This document shows positions 46,350-55,286 of a stretch of 64,000 nucleotides of DNA, in pieces. Source of the stretch: Pirellulaceae bacterium (GTDB lineage: Bacteria > Planctomycetota > Planctomycetia > Pirellulales > Pirellulaceae); the NCBI GenBank assembly GCA_026004795.1, contig BPJV01000003.1, positions 62,001 through 126,000 of the forward strand, read 5' to 3'. Each line of letters starts with the position of its first letter. Position 1 is the stretch's first letter. The notes under the pieces were generated by a model that saw only the letters and a list, made by a program, of their open reading frames with translations, did no database searches and was not told the origin of the DNA. The translations under genes and the position numbers were made by a program.

Positions 46350-48521
46350 TCAGGGTTGCTCCCCTGGGGGTTGGCAGTAGCGATCCAACCACTCAAAAAA
46401 CACGCGTCCCCACAACACGCTGTTCTGAGGCGAGAGAACCCAGTGTCCCTCGTTGGGAAAGTACAAGAACCGACTGGGAACACCTTGCACCTGAGCGGCC
46501 GTGAATGCCTCCATCGCTTGGGTCACGGGGACGCGAAAGTCTTTTTCACCGTGGATGACCAGCAACGGCGTCTCCCAATTTCCCACAAAGCGGTGCGGAG
46601 AAAAGCGTTGGTAATCCCGCAAGACGCTGTCGTCTTTCCAATAAGGCCCTCCCAAATCCCAGTTGACGAAGAACAATTCCTCGGTCGAGCCGTACATGGA
46701 TTCCAGATTGAACACACCGCAGTGGGCAACCATAGCACAGAATCGTTTGTCGGCGTTGCCCATCAGCCAGTAGACGGTGTAGCCTCCGAAACTGGCCCCG
46801 ATCGCCGCGACGCGCGACCGATCGATGTGTGGGTCCGCCATCATGCCGTCGGTGGCTGCCAAGATATCTTGCATGGCCTTGCCGCCCCAATCACGACTGA
46901 TGGCATCGTTCCACTGGCGGCCGAATCCGGGAAGGCCGCGCCGATTGACCGCCAACACCACATAGCCATGAGCGGCCATCATGTGGAAGTTCCACCGATA
47001 GGAAAACCATTGCCCAATCTGAGCTTGAGGTCCTCCCTGACAGTAGGTGAGCATGGGCCACTGTCGACCAGAACCTTCTTCGTAATCGGGAGGCAGGATT
47101 ACCCAACAGTGAATCCGTTTTCCGTCGACTGCCGTAAAATACCGTTGCTCGATCTGCGGCAACTCCAGCTCCGCTACCAACTCGCCATTAACGTCCGTCA
47201 ACGTCCACGGCTCCAATGGCTTTTCTGCCGCCGCATCGATCAGTGCCAACTCTACCGGACGTAGCATATTCTGCTGTCGCACCAATAACCACTTGGTACC
47301 AGGGATCGCGGCCAGCAACGACAAATCGAAGCGACCGGTCGATAGCTGCCGCAGCTCATTGGTCTCTACATCAATGGCATACACCTGGACCGTTCCCCGC
47401 GTCTCGCTGTCGAAATAGACCGTGCGACTATCGGGGCTCCATGTCGCGTGATGCGTGGTTTGATCAAGTCCCCGGGTGATTTCTCGGAGAGTTTCGTTCG
47501 CCCGATCGTACAACATGATTCGGTTGCGATCCGACTCGAATCCTCCCCGGGCCATGGAATGGAACGCGATGAACCGCCCATCGGGAGAGTAGGTAGGCTC
47601 CATATCGTACCCGGGCATTCCAGGCGTAATATGCTTCAGCGGACCTCCATCTACGGACACCAAGTAAACACCGGTGTCGGTGCTCTCGGCCGGATTGTTC
47701 ACCAGTTTGAGCGTCATCGCCAACTCACGCCCGTCGGGCGAAAACGCGAACTGCTCCCGACCTCCGAACGGCGGCAAGGGGCAATCGGCACGCATGTTGG
47801 GCATCAAATCGATTGGATCGGACACTTCCCCTTGCGCATCGATCAACGCCACATGAACGTGTGTATAGGCATAGTCGTGCCACTGGTCCCAATGCCGATA
47901 CAGCAGGCCATCAATGAGCCGCGCATCGGCCTTCGGCAAATCGGGATAGATCTCGTTGACTGTCTTGTCGAGTTTGATATCAATGGTAAATGCAATCGCA
48001 TTGCCAGCCGGCGAGGCCTTTAGATTTGCAATACCTTGCTCTACCTGAGTCAACTGCTGTGGCGAACTGCCACCGTCGGGATCGAGCATCCATGCTTGCG
48101 GCTGGCCATCCTCTCCCTCGGTGGGAGCGATGTAGAGCAGCTTGGGCCCAGTGACGTGGTTGAGCCAACAGATGGAGTGCAGCCCTTGCACCTCGGTTAG
48201 GAGCACGCGGCTACTGGTCGACCACAAGGGAGTGCGGAACCCCACGGCGTACGTCGACGCGTCATGCCCGTCTGCGGTGCGCGGAATCTCCTGCAGAACC
48301 AACGCACTACGTCCCGAGTTTTCTTGGAGATCATACCGCGTTACGACGTAAGCGACTTGAGTTCCGTCGGGCGAGACGGCTGCCTCGCCGATTCGCGCGA
48401 AATCCCACAGCCGTTCGGGGGTAAGCCGCTCCCCCGCCATCGACCATCGAGTTACCACCACCCCCCAGCAGAACGCCAGGCCGAGAAGTCGCGTCATAAC
48501 CTTACTGCATTTCACCACCAT
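46350..48521 (-). CDS. Exported S9 family peptidase (prolyl oligopeptidase-like)
   Basis: About 720 aa. The N-terminus is a signal peptide (MTRLLGLAFCWGVVVTRWSM) followed by a WD40-like beta-propeller (DGTQVAYVVTRYDLQ, YSPDGRFIAFHSMARGG, WSPDSRTVYFDSETRG). The C-terminal alpha/beta hydrolase carries Ser in GASFGGYTVYW, Asp in VIHGEKDFRVP and His in NEGHWVL. It should cleave peptides in the periplasm, as dipeptidyl- or acylaminoacyl-peptidases do. Start choice: AAGGAG lies immediately before the ATG at 48521; a GTG at 48515 or the ATG at 48497 fit the spacing better. Confidence 0.92.
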   Translation of the reverse strand: MVVKCSKVMTRLLGLAFCWGVVVTRWSMAGERLTPERLWDFARIGEAAVSPDGTQVAYVVTRYDLQENSGRSALVLQEIPRTADGHDASTYAVGFRTPLWSTSSRVLLTEVQGLHSICWLNHVTGPKLLYIAPTEGEDGQPQAWMLDPDGGSSPQQLTQVEQGIANLKASPAGNAIAFTIDIKLDKTVNEIYPDLPKADARLIDGLLYRHWDQWHDYAYTHVHVALIDAQGEVSDPIDLMPNMRADCPLPPFGGREQFAFSPDGRELAMTLKLVNNPAESTDTGVYLVSVDGGPLKHITPGMPGYDMEPTYSPDGRFIAFHSMARGGFESDRNRIMLYDRANETLREITRGLDQTTHHATWSPDSRTVYFDSETRGTVQVYAIDVETNELRQLSTGRFDLSLLAAIPGTKWLLVRQQNMLRPVELALIDAAAEKPLEPWTLTDVNGELVAELELPQIEQRYFTAVDGKRIHCWVILPPDYEEGSGRQWPMLTYCQGGPQAQIGQWFSYRWNFHMMAAHGYVVLAVNRRGLPGFGRQWNDAISRDWGGKAMQDILAATDGMMADPHIDRSRVAAIGASFGGYTVYWLMGNADKRFCAMVAHCGVFNLESMYGSTEELFFVNWDLGGPYWKDDSVLRDYQRFSPHRFVGNWETPLLVIHGEKDFRVPVTQAMEAFTAAQVQGVPSRFLYFPNEGHWVLSPQNSVLWGRVFFEWLDRYCQPPGEQP

Positions 48522-48822
48522 CTCCTTGCCGCTGAATCGTACGATGAACAACCCTCGCGGTGCGCGTGACGATCGTAGCGGAATCCAACCTATGCCACAA
48601 TCAGCCCCTGGCACCTGTCGCTCGACGCGGACCATCGATGGCAACCCGAACCCCTTCGGGGAAAAGTCTAGCGTCCCCCCTCGCTGGCACAACCCTAACC
48701 AAAAGTGGTAAACTTACGTTTTCCTCGCCACGATCGACCAGATACGCGCGAAGGCTGGGCTGGACAAACGTGCTCTTGTCAACCGATCTGGACCAATCAT
48801 TCGAACAGTGAAAGAAGAATCC
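48522..48822. other. Divergent promoter region, nothing specific recognised
   Basis: About 300 bp between the leftward S9 peptidase and the rightward aldolase gene. It must contain promoters for both; no operator or hairpin stands out. Confidence 0.45.
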
Positions 48823-49584
48823 ATGGTTACCTGGATCGACAAGAAACGATTGCGTCAGCAGGTGTTGGCAGGAACCTTTCTGAACTTAGGCTCGCCGACC
48901 GCCGTGGAAATCGCGGCTGGACTTGGTTTCGATTGGTTGTTGATCGACCTGGAGCACGGTTCTGGATCGTGGGGAGACTTGCGTTCGTTGCTGCTGGCCT
49001 GTCATGGCGCCTCCTGTTCCCCCATTGTCCGCATCCGGTCGATTGATCCTGATGTAGTGAAGTTCGTGCTCGATAGCGGTGCAGCCGGCATCATGTTCCC
49101 TTTCGTCAGTACGGCGGAAGCGGCCCAAGCGGCGGTGCAGGCCTGCAAGTACCCTCCCTGGGGCAATCGCGGCGTGGCGCATGTGATTCGTGCGACCGAT
49201 TATGGGGGGAACTGGCGATCGTACTTCGAAACCGCCAATGAAAACGGGCTGGTGGTGGTGCAGATCGAAACCCCCGAGGGGGTGAACAATGCCGAAGAGA
49301 TCGCTGCGATCGACGGGGTCGATGTGCTGTTTGTCGGACCGCTGGACCTCTCGGTGAACCTGGGATGTCCCGGCGATTTTTCCTCCTCACCGTTCACTCA
49401 GTCCCTGCGGCAGGTGATCGACGCCGCCGAAAAACACCAGAAAGCAGCGGGGATTCTTTCCCGCCCCGAGGGTATCGACCACCACCGCGAAATGGGCTTT
49501 CGGTTCCTCGCCTTGGGATCGGATGCCGGTGCGGTTCGAGCGGGCCTAGCCGAGGCGCTCCACCGCATCCGTGGCCCGAGGTGA
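48823..49584 (+). CDS. HpcH/HpaI aldolase family protein
   Basis: A 253-aa TIM-barrel class II (metal-dependent) aldolase of the HpcH/HpaI family, which cleaves 2-keto-3-deoxy acids to pyruvate and an aldehyde. Seen: the opening GTFLNLGSPTAVEIAAGLGF, DWLLIDLEHG, the metal-ligand region QIETPEGVNNAEEI, and VGPLDLSVNLG. The ATG at 48823 follows AAAGAAGAA; a GTG at 48808 is possible. It lies 61 bp upstream of the selenoprotein gene. Confidence 0.92.
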   Translation: MVTWIDKKRLRQQVLAGTFLNLGSPTAVEIAAGLGFDWLLIDLEHGSGSWGDLRSLLLACHGASCSPIVRIRSIDPDVVKFVLDSGAAGIMFPFVSTAEAAQAAVQACKYPPWGNRGVAHVIRATDYGGNWRSYFETANENGLVVVQIETPEGVNNAEEIAAIDGVDVLFVGPLDLSVNLGCPGDFSSSPFTQSLRQVIDAAEKHQKAAGILSRPEGIDHHREMGFRFLALGSDAGAVRAGLAEALHRIRGPR

Positions 49585-49645
49585 ATCGATGCGGCACGCT
49601 TGGGAAACTCGCCTACACCCCGATAGAAAACTCGGAGCTATCCCC

Positions 49646-50209
49646 ATGACCCTCAATTTAACCGGAAAACCCGCCCCGCGAGTCGATTTAGTTGATCTCC
49701 ACGGAACCGTGCACTCCATTCCAGGCACAGACCAGACGTGGAAGCTATTGGTATTCCATCGCCATCTCGGGTGACCGACTTGCCGCTATCACGTGACGCA
49801 GTTGCGTCGCGCCGAAAACGAACTCAACCGGGTCGGCTTGAAAGTCTTCGTCATCACGTTCGACGATAGCGTCTTGGCGCGGAATTACGTCGCTTCGACG
49901 GGATTGCCCTGGCCCCTGTTGATCGATCGGCAACGGCAGGCCTACCGGGCGTACGGGATGGAACGGGCCAGTTGGTGGCAACTTTACCATCCAGGTTCTC
50001 TACTCCGTTACCTAAAACTGCTCGCCCTAGGACAACGACCAGGCAGGCCAGGAGAGGATTGGCATCAACTGGGAGGCGACGTGCTCATTGATCCCCAAGG
50101 AATCGTGCGTTTGCATCACGTCAGCCAGGATCCACACGACCGACCTTCGGTAGACCAGATTCTCGCGGCCCTGAAGAAGACTGAACAAGCCTCCTCCCAG
50201 GGGAATTGA
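49646..50209 (+). CDS. Probable selenoprotein: peroxiredoxin-like AhpC-TSA_2 / SelU-like protein (TGA at codon 43 read as Sec)
   Basis: Read through the in-frame TGA at 49772-49774, this is a 187-aa thioredoxin-fold protein from the ATG at 49646 (GGAG 8 bases upstream). Before the TGA is LLVFHRHLG; after it PTCRYHVTQLRRAENEL, the same reading frame. In the AhpC-TSA_2 (PRXL2/FAM213, selenoprotein U-related) family this point is the first Cys of CxxC (pattern RHFGCPFCR), so the product has Sec43-Pro-Thr-Cys46. Downstream family marks are YGMERASWWQLYHPGSLLRY, QLGGDVLIDPQG and DPHDRPSVDQIL. A SECIS-like hairpin follows. A gene finder would report two fragments. The alternative is a nonsense mutation or sequencing error. 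A thiol redox or peroxide role is expected from the family. Confidence 0.82.
49772..49774 (+). other. In-frame TGA, probable selenocysteine codon
   Basis: Codon 43 of the peroxiredoxin-like gene, between GGG (Gly) and CCG (Pro). It aligns with the conserved first cysteine of the family's CxxC motif. Confidence 0.8.
49792..49811 (+). promoter_or_regulatory. Putative bacterial SECIS element
   Basis: An 8-bp stem CGTGACGC/GCGTCGCG (one U-G pair) closes the 4-nt loop AGTT, which has a G followed by U near its top. The loop lies about 26 nt after the TGA, within the 16-37 nt spacing described for bacterial SECIS hairpins, which bind SelB. The stem is part of the coding sequence. Confidence 0.65.
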
Positions 50210-50312
50210 AGATTTGAGCTCCGATCAGCGCCAAGGTTTGGCGGACACCAAGGACCGACGGTATATTGTCAGGCGAACGTCTCCCGCACTGTAGGCAGCT
50301 GAAGAGTCGACC

Positions 50313-51911
50313 ATGGTCTCCCATAGCCCCTTCTCATCCGCCGATCCCCCCGTGACGGACGATCACCGGCTGGTGGCCTATCGCTGTGCCTGCGGTACGG
50401 ATGTCCTGGTACATATCGGCGGTCGTGGCATCTGCCATCATTGCGGGCAACCAATTTACTTGGCCGGTTTCGACAAAGCACAAACCGTATCGTTTGGTGC
50501 CGATCCCCACAGCGGCTCGGGCATTCAACTGGCCGACGGTCCGGACCGCAGTGGCGAGAGGCTGGGGCACTTTCGCTTGATGTCGCGAATCGGTTCCGGT
50601 GGCATGGGGGCCGTGTACCGCGCGCTGGACGAATCGCTGCAGCGCTTCGTCGCTGTGAAACTTATCCGCTCCGCCGAGCGCCAGGAGGGCGTCACGGCGA
50701 AAGAGATAGGACGGCTGCTTCACGAAGCCATCGCCCAAGCGCGCTTGAATCACCCCAACGTGGTTACCATTTACTATGTCGGACGTCAGGAAGAAGAACC
50801 GTTCTTCGCCATGGAACTTCTGCCGGGACCGACGTTGCACGACGTATTGCGAGAAGGTGCCCTCCCATTCGCCGAGGTGATCCATTATGCGCGGCAGATC
50901 ACCTCCGCCCTCTCCCATGCGGCCCGCCTAGGCTTGATCCATGGCGACATCAAGCCGAGCAATTTAATCCTTGCTGGCGGCAACCAGGTGAAGCTGAGCG
51001 ATTTCGGACTTGCCACTACGGAAACGACCGACTTAACCGGTGGGCTCAGCGGCACGATCACCCACATGGCCCCGGAGTTGCTCACCCGCGGTGCCACTCC
51101 CACTATCTTCAGCGACATGTATTCCCTGGGGGTCACACTCTTCGAATTAACCTTTGGGACACGCCCTTATCAACTGACCGGCGGCAACTTGATGGAACAG
51201 TTGGCCAGCCGACGGACCGCCACGGTGAGCTTTCCCACGCGGTGGCCCGACAGTGTGCCGCGCGGATGGCGCGACGTACTTTCCACGCTGATGGCACCAC
51301 AACCGACGGACCGCTTCCCGAATTACGAGGAGTTGAGCCGCGCCATCGAGCAGTATGCTCCAGTCGGCGCAACCCCGGCGAGCCTCTTCTCGCGGGGATT
51401 TGCTCTGGCCATCGACTACTCGATCTTGTTCGCCTGCTTGCTTCCTTTCCTCATTCCCGCGGCGCTGGTTTCTGAACCCCGCATTGCCGCGGAACTGCCA
51501 TCTAACGCCCAAGCCATCGTGGAACGATTTCGTTTCCTCGCCTTGCTCGGCCCCCTCGTACCACTGGCCGCGACTTGGGCCGAATGGCATGGCTGGCGGA
51601 CCGTGGGACGCTACCTATTCCAGTTGCGTGTCGTCGATCCCCACGGATTGAAACTCTCCCGAGGGCGTCGCACGTTGCGCGCCCTCTTCCGCTACATCCC
51701 GCTATGGGTGGTCAGTTTCTCCGCCGTAGCTTACGCCAGTGGCTTCGACCTGATAGCCCTCATGCTCGCGCCGGTGGATGAAATCGTGTTGATGCTGGAC
51801 ACGATTCCCGTTCTGTTTCCCGGTCGTCGTGCGTTGCACGACCGCTTGGTGGGCAGTCGCGTGGTGCTCGACACGCGCCACGAACGCTTGAGTAATACCG
51901 CTCCACCATAA
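50313..51911 (+). CDS. Ser/Thr protein kinase with N-terminal zinc ribbon and C-terminal RDD membrane domain
   Basis: A 532-aa Hanks-type kinase. The N-terminus has CAC...CHHC (Cys25, Cys27, Cys41, Cys44). The kinase domain (about residues 87-352) has the glycine loop GSGGMG (94-99), Lys116, Glu138, the catalytic loop HGDIKPSN (Asp212) and DFG (230-232). The catalytic loop is HGD, not HRD, a non-RD kinase probably not controlled by activation-loop phosphorylation. From about 365 an RDD domain with hydrophobic helices (LAIDYSILFACLLPFLIPAA) anchors it. The substrate is unknown. Confidence 0.92.
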   Translation: MVSHSPFSSADPPVTDDHRLVAYRCACGTDVLVHIGGRGICHHCGQPIYLAGFDKAQTVSFGADPHSGSGIQLADGPDRSGERLGHFRLMSRIGSGGMGAVYRALDESLQRFVAVKLIRSAERQEGVTAKEIGRLLHEAIAQARLNHPNVVTIYYVGRQEEEPFFAMELLPGPTLHDVLREGALPFAEVIHYARQITSALSHAARLGLIHGDIKPSNLILAGGNQVKLSDFGLATTETTDLTGGLSGTITHMAPELLTRGATPTIFSDMYSLGVTLFELTFGTRPYQLTGGNLMEQLASRRTATVSFPTRWPDSVPRGWRDVLSTLMAPQPTDRFPNYEELSRAIEQYAPVGATPASLFSRGFALAIDYSILFACLLPFLIPAALVSEPRIAAELPSNAQAIVERFRFLALLGPLVPLAATWAEWHGWRTVGRYLFQLRVVDPHGLKLSRGRRTLRALFRYIPLWVVSFSAVAYASGFDLIALMLAPVDEIVLMLDTIPVLFPGRRALHDRLVGSRVVLDTRHERLSNTAPP

Positions 51912-52065
51912 CATGGCCGGCTGCTGTCCCTCGCCCGCTCAGTCGTTTCTCCAGTCGGCCTGAGCGAGTTCACGCAGATCGACAGGATTTCCCGCGTGGT
52001 GTCGGAGGGGAGGTTTCTACCAACTAGAATACTATCTGGTCGACATTCTCTCGCGCGAGGCACTT

Positions 52066-53016
52066 ATGAACGAAAGCTCTCCCCTGTGGCGCTGCGAAGT
52101 GCTGCCCCTGCCACATCAACAATTACAATTTCGTATCGACGGCCGAGAGTGCACCCGATGGCATTGGTCTGCAGATGCACCACGGCCGTATTTTTGGCCC
52201 CTGAATGGTCCCAGTGGAATATCATTGACGCGGATGGGGCACCCGGGGGCCGCGAACCATGACCATCACCGGTCACTCTGGTTCGCGCACCAAGATGTTC
52301 TGGGAATCGATTGCTGGACCGACCATACGCCGGCCATGATTCGCCAAACGCAGCGGTTGGTGTTGGACGACGGCGCTGATGCCGCTCGGGCCGCGTGGCG
52401 ACTGCATTGGCTCGATGGCCACGACCCCGCCCCCTTGTTGCAACAAGATGTCGTAGCAACCATACGTCCCTTGGATACGCTCGGTGCCTGGACGCTGGAG
52501 CTTCAGTGTGATTTCCTTACCTCTGCCCAAGGGGTGGCTTTTCGCCAAAGCAACTTCGGGATCCTTGGCCTCCGCGTCGCCAAATCGCTGTCGCGCGCCT
52601 TCGGGGCGGGAATCATCACCGGCGCTGACGGCGGCGTGAACGAACAGGAACTCTTTGGCCGTCCCAACCGGTGGATCGACTATTCAGGCCCCATCGCTGT
52701 GAAGGATAACGAACCGGTCCTGGAGGGCATCGCCATCATCGACCACCGTCAGAATCCGGGACACCGTGAACACCAATGGGCCTGCTGGCATGTCCGTGAC
52801 GACGGATGGTTTGGCCCCTCGCTTTCGCGTCACCAGGATGTGGAATTGGTCGCCGATGAGGTCTTGCGCTGCCGGTACTTGATTGTGGTCCATGCTGGTC
52901 CATGCCCCGTCGAGTTATTGCACCGCTTGGCTGAAGGCTTTGACCAGCAGCCAGCCTATCGTGTCATCCGTTCCCGCCAACCCCACCGTCAGTATGAACT
53001 AACCAGGGACGGATGA
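52066..53016 (+). CDS. DUF6807 (PmoA-like) family protein
   Basis: A 316-aa beta-rich protein with the family pattern: RPYFWPLNGPSGISLTRMGH, HHRSLWFAHQDVLGIDCWTD, and later FGRPNRWIDYSGPI. DUF6807, sometimes labelled methane oxygenase PmoA, is frequent in planctomycetes and in polysaccharide-use genes; it is unrelated to the catalytic PmoA of methanotrophs. There is no signal peptide from this start. Function is unknown. Confidence 0.85.
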   Translation: MNESSPLWRCEVLPLPHQQLQFRIDGRECTRWHWSADAPRPYFWPLNGPSGISLTRMGHPGAANHDHHRSLWFAHQDVLGIDCWTDHTPAMIRQTQRLVLDDGADAARAAWRLHWLDGHDPAPLLQQDVVATIRPLDTLGAWTLELQCDFLTSAQGVAFRQSNFGILGLRVAKSLSRAFGAGIITGADGGVNEQELFGRPNRWIDYSGPIAVKDNEPVLEGIAIIDHRQNPGHREHQWACWHVRDDGWFGPSLSRHQDVELVADEVLRCRYLIVVHAGPCPVELLHRLAEGFDQQPAYRVIRSRQPHRQYELTRDG

Positions 53017-53026
53017 CCCAGCGTCC

Positions 53027-55012
53027 TCAAGCTCCGCTGCCCCAACCGCGTCGGAGACGACGTGGGGCAAGAAAAGGATCGTCTACCAACGGAGATACAG
53101 CGAACTCCCCCACCGGCGGCACGCTTTCTTTGCGGCGGTCCGTATCGGCGCCCCCCGCCGCCCCCATCGGTTGCCGCTCCCCCTCACCACCAGCTCGACT
53201 CCGATTCAGATGATTGATCACGATCAACGCATCAACTGGAGCGACATAATTATCGCCATTGGTATCCAAGAACCCGAATGCTTCGTCTACTCGCTCCGGC
53301 GTGAGAGGAAGCTGCCGTCCGCCATGGCGATTCAATTCATTGATCACCAACAGCGCATCGATGGGCGCCACGATGCCATCGCCATCCACATCGGCGGGTT
53401 GCGCTTCATTGCGCCAGGGATGAGAGTCCTGCAGATCGATGACAAAAAAGGTAGCCACCGCCTCGTCGTACAACCCTTGGTCATCCACCACTCGGTAGGT
53501 GGTGCGCACCGGCCCTCGCTGCGCGGCCGCAGGGACGATCTGCAGTTGCTGCTGCCCGGTGAGCGTAACGTTGTCGGGCACGGGCGCCACCAACTCGACG
53601 GTTCCATGCGCCAAATCGCCGTCAGGATCGCGGTCGTTACTCAGGAGGTCGAGCACAGCAAGACCGCCGGATGCAATCACCGTGCGCCGGTCCGCAACGG
53701 CATCAGGAGGCTGCGGCAGAGGGGAGTCGACCAAGAGCGTGAAAGCCGGATTCGTCTGGCCTCCCTTTCCACGCACTTCCAGGTAATATCGCTGGTCACG
53801 GTTGACGGCCCACGCAAGTTTTTCGTGGTTGCTGGTCCCAGTAGAACTTGCCAGCACGGAACCGGTGGCACTGCGCAAATAAAGATCGACGTCACCCTCG
53901 GTGGGGTCAAACTCGGCCTGGACGACAAGATCTCCGGAGCTCACCGTGTCGATACGAAAAACATCGACGTCGGTAGGCGAATGCAAGCTTCCCGTTCTAC
54001 TTTGCAAACCTTCCGGAACCGGAGTTGCCAATGCCAGCGTATCGTTTGGCTCGTGGCTATCCGGGGCAATGGCATGCGGATCGTAGATCCAGTTCAGCCA
54101 GACATTCTCTTCCCCCACCACCACGACTGGCTGATGGAGCGAGTAGGCCAGGGGACCACCCTGCGCGGTAACGGCATAGGTACCTGGAGGAAGCGCCAGC
54201 TGGTACGCCCCCGCTGCATTGGTGATGGTCGTAAACGTATCCGTGCCATTGAAGAACTCGAGGAGCACTCCCGCTAGCCCTTCTCCCGCCTCGTACCACA
54301 GCGAAGCATTCCCATCCTCGAAGACCGATCCTACTACATAGGCAGGGGGAGATTCGATATTCACCAGGACTTGCGTGTTGACCCATGGGCCGAAGTTCGT
54401 AGCTGTGATGCGCGTCAGGTCATGCCCGATCTGATCGTAGACCGCTTGCATGATCGAACGGCGGTGGGGCCGATCCGGTTGCATGCCCCCCGGTTGTCCC
54501 GCCTGCCAATCGACCACGTAGGCGGCGTACGTATGGAACACCGAGCGTCCGTAACCGTACACGTTCTCCGAACTGATCAACTCTCCATTGGCGAACCGCA
54601 GATTGACGCCAGCATCGAGCAAGGCCTGCCGTCGCGCCATACTTGCCGAATGAAATTGCGCACCGGCGGCGATCATCTGTTGGTTATGAGCTTGGGCGAC
54701 CGAGGCGGTTTCCGGACTCCAGGCCAGCGGTGGTACCGGCGTCAACGCCGCCAACTCACTGCGCAGAAGATTCCCATCGACCCCCGCGAAATCGATGTCT
54801 GGCTGTATCGATGCATCACGTGCTACCAAAGGTGATGCTGAGGTGAAAAGCCGATCGAACTCTCCGGCAGGATCGGTCCGCAAGCGATTGACCAGTTGGA
54901 ATAATTCCCATTGCTCCGCGGTGGGATTGAAGGCGAGCAGACGGCGTGCTTCCAGCGCTTCCAACGTAAGATGACGCACTACGTCCCTCGATGGACAATG
55001 GATACCAACCAT
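53027..55012 (-). CDS. Secreted CAP-domain protein with PPC-like, cadherin-like and dockerin parts
   Basis: From the ATG at 55012 (AGGA upstream) it is 661 aa; one further ATG lies at 55072. LTLEALEARRLLAFNP is the planctomycete LEPR/LEAR-type N-terminal motif. A CAP (SCP-like) domain follows (about residues 30-205, LFQLVNRLRTDPAGEFDRLF, AQAHNQQMIAAGAQFHS). Next come a prealbumin-like SdrD-B repeat (VFEDGNASLWYEAGEGLAGV), a PPC-type domain (about residues 325-425), a cadherin-like segment (VLDLLSNDRDPDGDLAHG) and two dockerin repeats (DVDGDGIVAPIDALLVINEL and DTNGDNYVAPVDALIVINHL). Dockerins suggest assembly with a cohesin partner or calcium binding. Confidence 0.88.
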   Translation of the reverse strand: MVGIHCPSRDVVRHLTLEALEARRLLAFNPTAEQWELFQLVNRLRTDPAGEFDRLFTSASPLVARDASIQPDIDFAGVDGNLLRSELAALTPVPPLAWSPETASVAQAHNQQMIAAGAQFHSASMARRQALLDAGVNLRFANGELISSENVYGYGRSVFHTYAAYVVDWQAGQPGGMQPDRPHRRSIMQAVYDQIGHDLTRITATNFGPWVNTQVLVNIESPPAYVVGSVFEDGNASLWYEAGEGLAGVLLEFFNGTDTFTTITNAAGAYQLALPPGTYAVTAQGGPLAYSLHQPVVVVGEENVWLNWIYDPHAIAPDSHEPNDTLALATPVPEGLQSRTGSLHSPTDVDVFRIDTVSSGDLVVQAEFDPTEGDVDLYLRSATGSVLASSTGTSNHEKLAWAVNRDQRYYLEVRGKGGQTNPAFTLLVDSPLPQPPDAVADRRTVIASGGLAVLDLLSNDRDPDGDLAHGTVELVAPVPDNVTLTGQQQLQIVPAAAQRGPVRTTYRVVDDQGLYDEAVATFFVIDLQDSHPWRNEAQPADVDGDGIVAPIDALLVINELNRHGGRQLPLTPERVDEAFGFLDTNGDNYVAPVDALIVINHLNRSRAGGEGERQPMGAAGGADTDRRKESVPPVGEFAVSPLVDDPFLAPRRLRRGWGSGA

Positions 55013-55286
55013 AGTGTACGTTCCTGAACGGTCCGAGTTTCGGGGCACTGCGTGCCCCTGTTCCGCCGGCACGCGTTTCCAATTGTAACCCTAGCGCCAG
55101 GAAAAGTATCCAGACTCGTTTCCGACGCCGGGCCCTCGGCATGCGCGTATTCTTCATGTCGCCACGAACACGGCTATCCACACGCGTGCCTCGTGAAACT
55201 CTACAATAAGTCATCCGCTCGATGAAAGCGGAACGCGACGGTTACGGAAGCGATTTCGGTACGACGAAGCAAGTGGCAAGCACCTC

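Noticed and set aside
49571-49774. Short 67-codon gene ending at the TGA
   Set aside because: It is better explained as the first part of the selenoprotein, because the same frame continues with the family's conserved sequence.
53171-54277. Plus-strand open frame of 368 codons
   Set aside because: It is antisense to the CAP/dockerin protein and shows no recognisable domain.
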